From NCBI RefSeq assembly GCF_036417845.1, contig NC_089978.1, forward strand, positions 134,472,288-134,536,287: 64,000 bases of DNA. Reading direction: 5' to 3'. Of the stretch, positions 63,901 to 64,000 are shown piece after piece. The notes below the pieces were generated by a model. The model did no database searches, was not told the origin of the DNA, and saw only the letters and a list, made by a program, of their open reading frames with translations. Origin of the DNA: Apteryx mantelli. Taxonomy: Eukaryota; Chordata; Aves; Apterygiformes; Apterygidae. Each line of letters opens with the position of its first letter. The stretch's first letter is position 1. The translations under genes were made by a program, and so were the position numbers.

Positions 63901-64000
63901 CTCTCTTCTATTTTCTGAGCAGTCTGCACACATAAAAACCTCTTGAGATAGTGTAATGTGTTTTACCTGGGAGTAAAGCCTTCCTACAAACTCCTACCAC
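60985..64000 (-). other. KPNA1 5' intron (partial)
   Basis: The stretch upstream of the first coding exon is not CpG-rich and has no promoter signs, so it is read as the intron after a noncoding exon outside the window. It holds an old CR1-type fragment (63040-63700). A short repeat of TTAGTTCATT occurs at 61400-61445. Confidence 0.75.
63040..63700 (-). mobile_element. Ancient CR1-type LINE fragment
   Basis: The plus strand gives TCTTTTCTAGTTAAATATGC, CTTTTGATCACACTAGCAGC and CATAATACTTCAGATAAGAT, in the order of the reverse complement of old CR1 RT and 3' sequence as I recall it. It may reach the window edge. Divergence is high. Confidence 0.55.

Overview
The window looks like a bird nuclear chromosome. 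Three genes in it are clearly vertebrate. All recognisable interspersed repeats are CR1-type LINEs of several ages, with no mammalian L1, Alu or B elements. The gene order MIX23 (CCDC58) - FAM162A - KPNA1 matches the vertebrate block known from human 3q21. The mammalian retrogene WDR5B, which lies between FAM162A and KPNA1 in human, was not seen here. The species cannot be told from the sequence alone.

Layout. Positions 1-7602 hold the 5' three quarters of MIX23 on the minus strand (three coding exons; the last one lies beyond the left edge). Its third intron carries the most unusual object in the window: a satellite of about 1.74 kb (1984-3725) made almost only of G and A on the plus strand. 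A CpG-rich divergent promoter (about 7275-7960) separates MIX23 from FAM162A, with 193 bases between the two start codons. FAM162A runs on the plus strand from 7796 to 16313 in five coding exons (151 aa). After a 5-7 kb intergenic or 3' UTR stretch comes KPNA1 on the minus strand, tail to tail with FAM162A. It has thirteen coding exons from 60979 down to 23502, with an intact 538-codon reading frame. The rest, 60985-64000, is KPNA1 5' intron; the noncoding first exon and promoter lie beyond the right edge.

Functions. MIX23 (mitochondrial intermembrane space) and FAM162A (mitochondrial, hypoxia-responsive in mammals) share one promoter, so two mitochondrial proteins are probably co-expressed. 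KPNA1 is importin alpha-5, the adaptor that links classical nuclear localisation signals to importin beta. No operon-like, phage, CRISPR or defence system is present, and no retroviral element was recognised.

Repeats. At least seven CR1-type copies were recognised by recalled consensus: one young 5'-truncated copy (31105-32547), two middle-aged 3' fragments (24068-24225, 44150-44616) and four very old copies (9385-10480, 20200-20910, 29385-31020, 63040-63700), plus a probable fifth old one (50795-51160). Most of the remaining noncoding DNA is AT-rich and shows nothing I can name. Exon borders were derived by reading splice sites and checking that the phases join; gene functions rest on remembered protein families, not on a database search.
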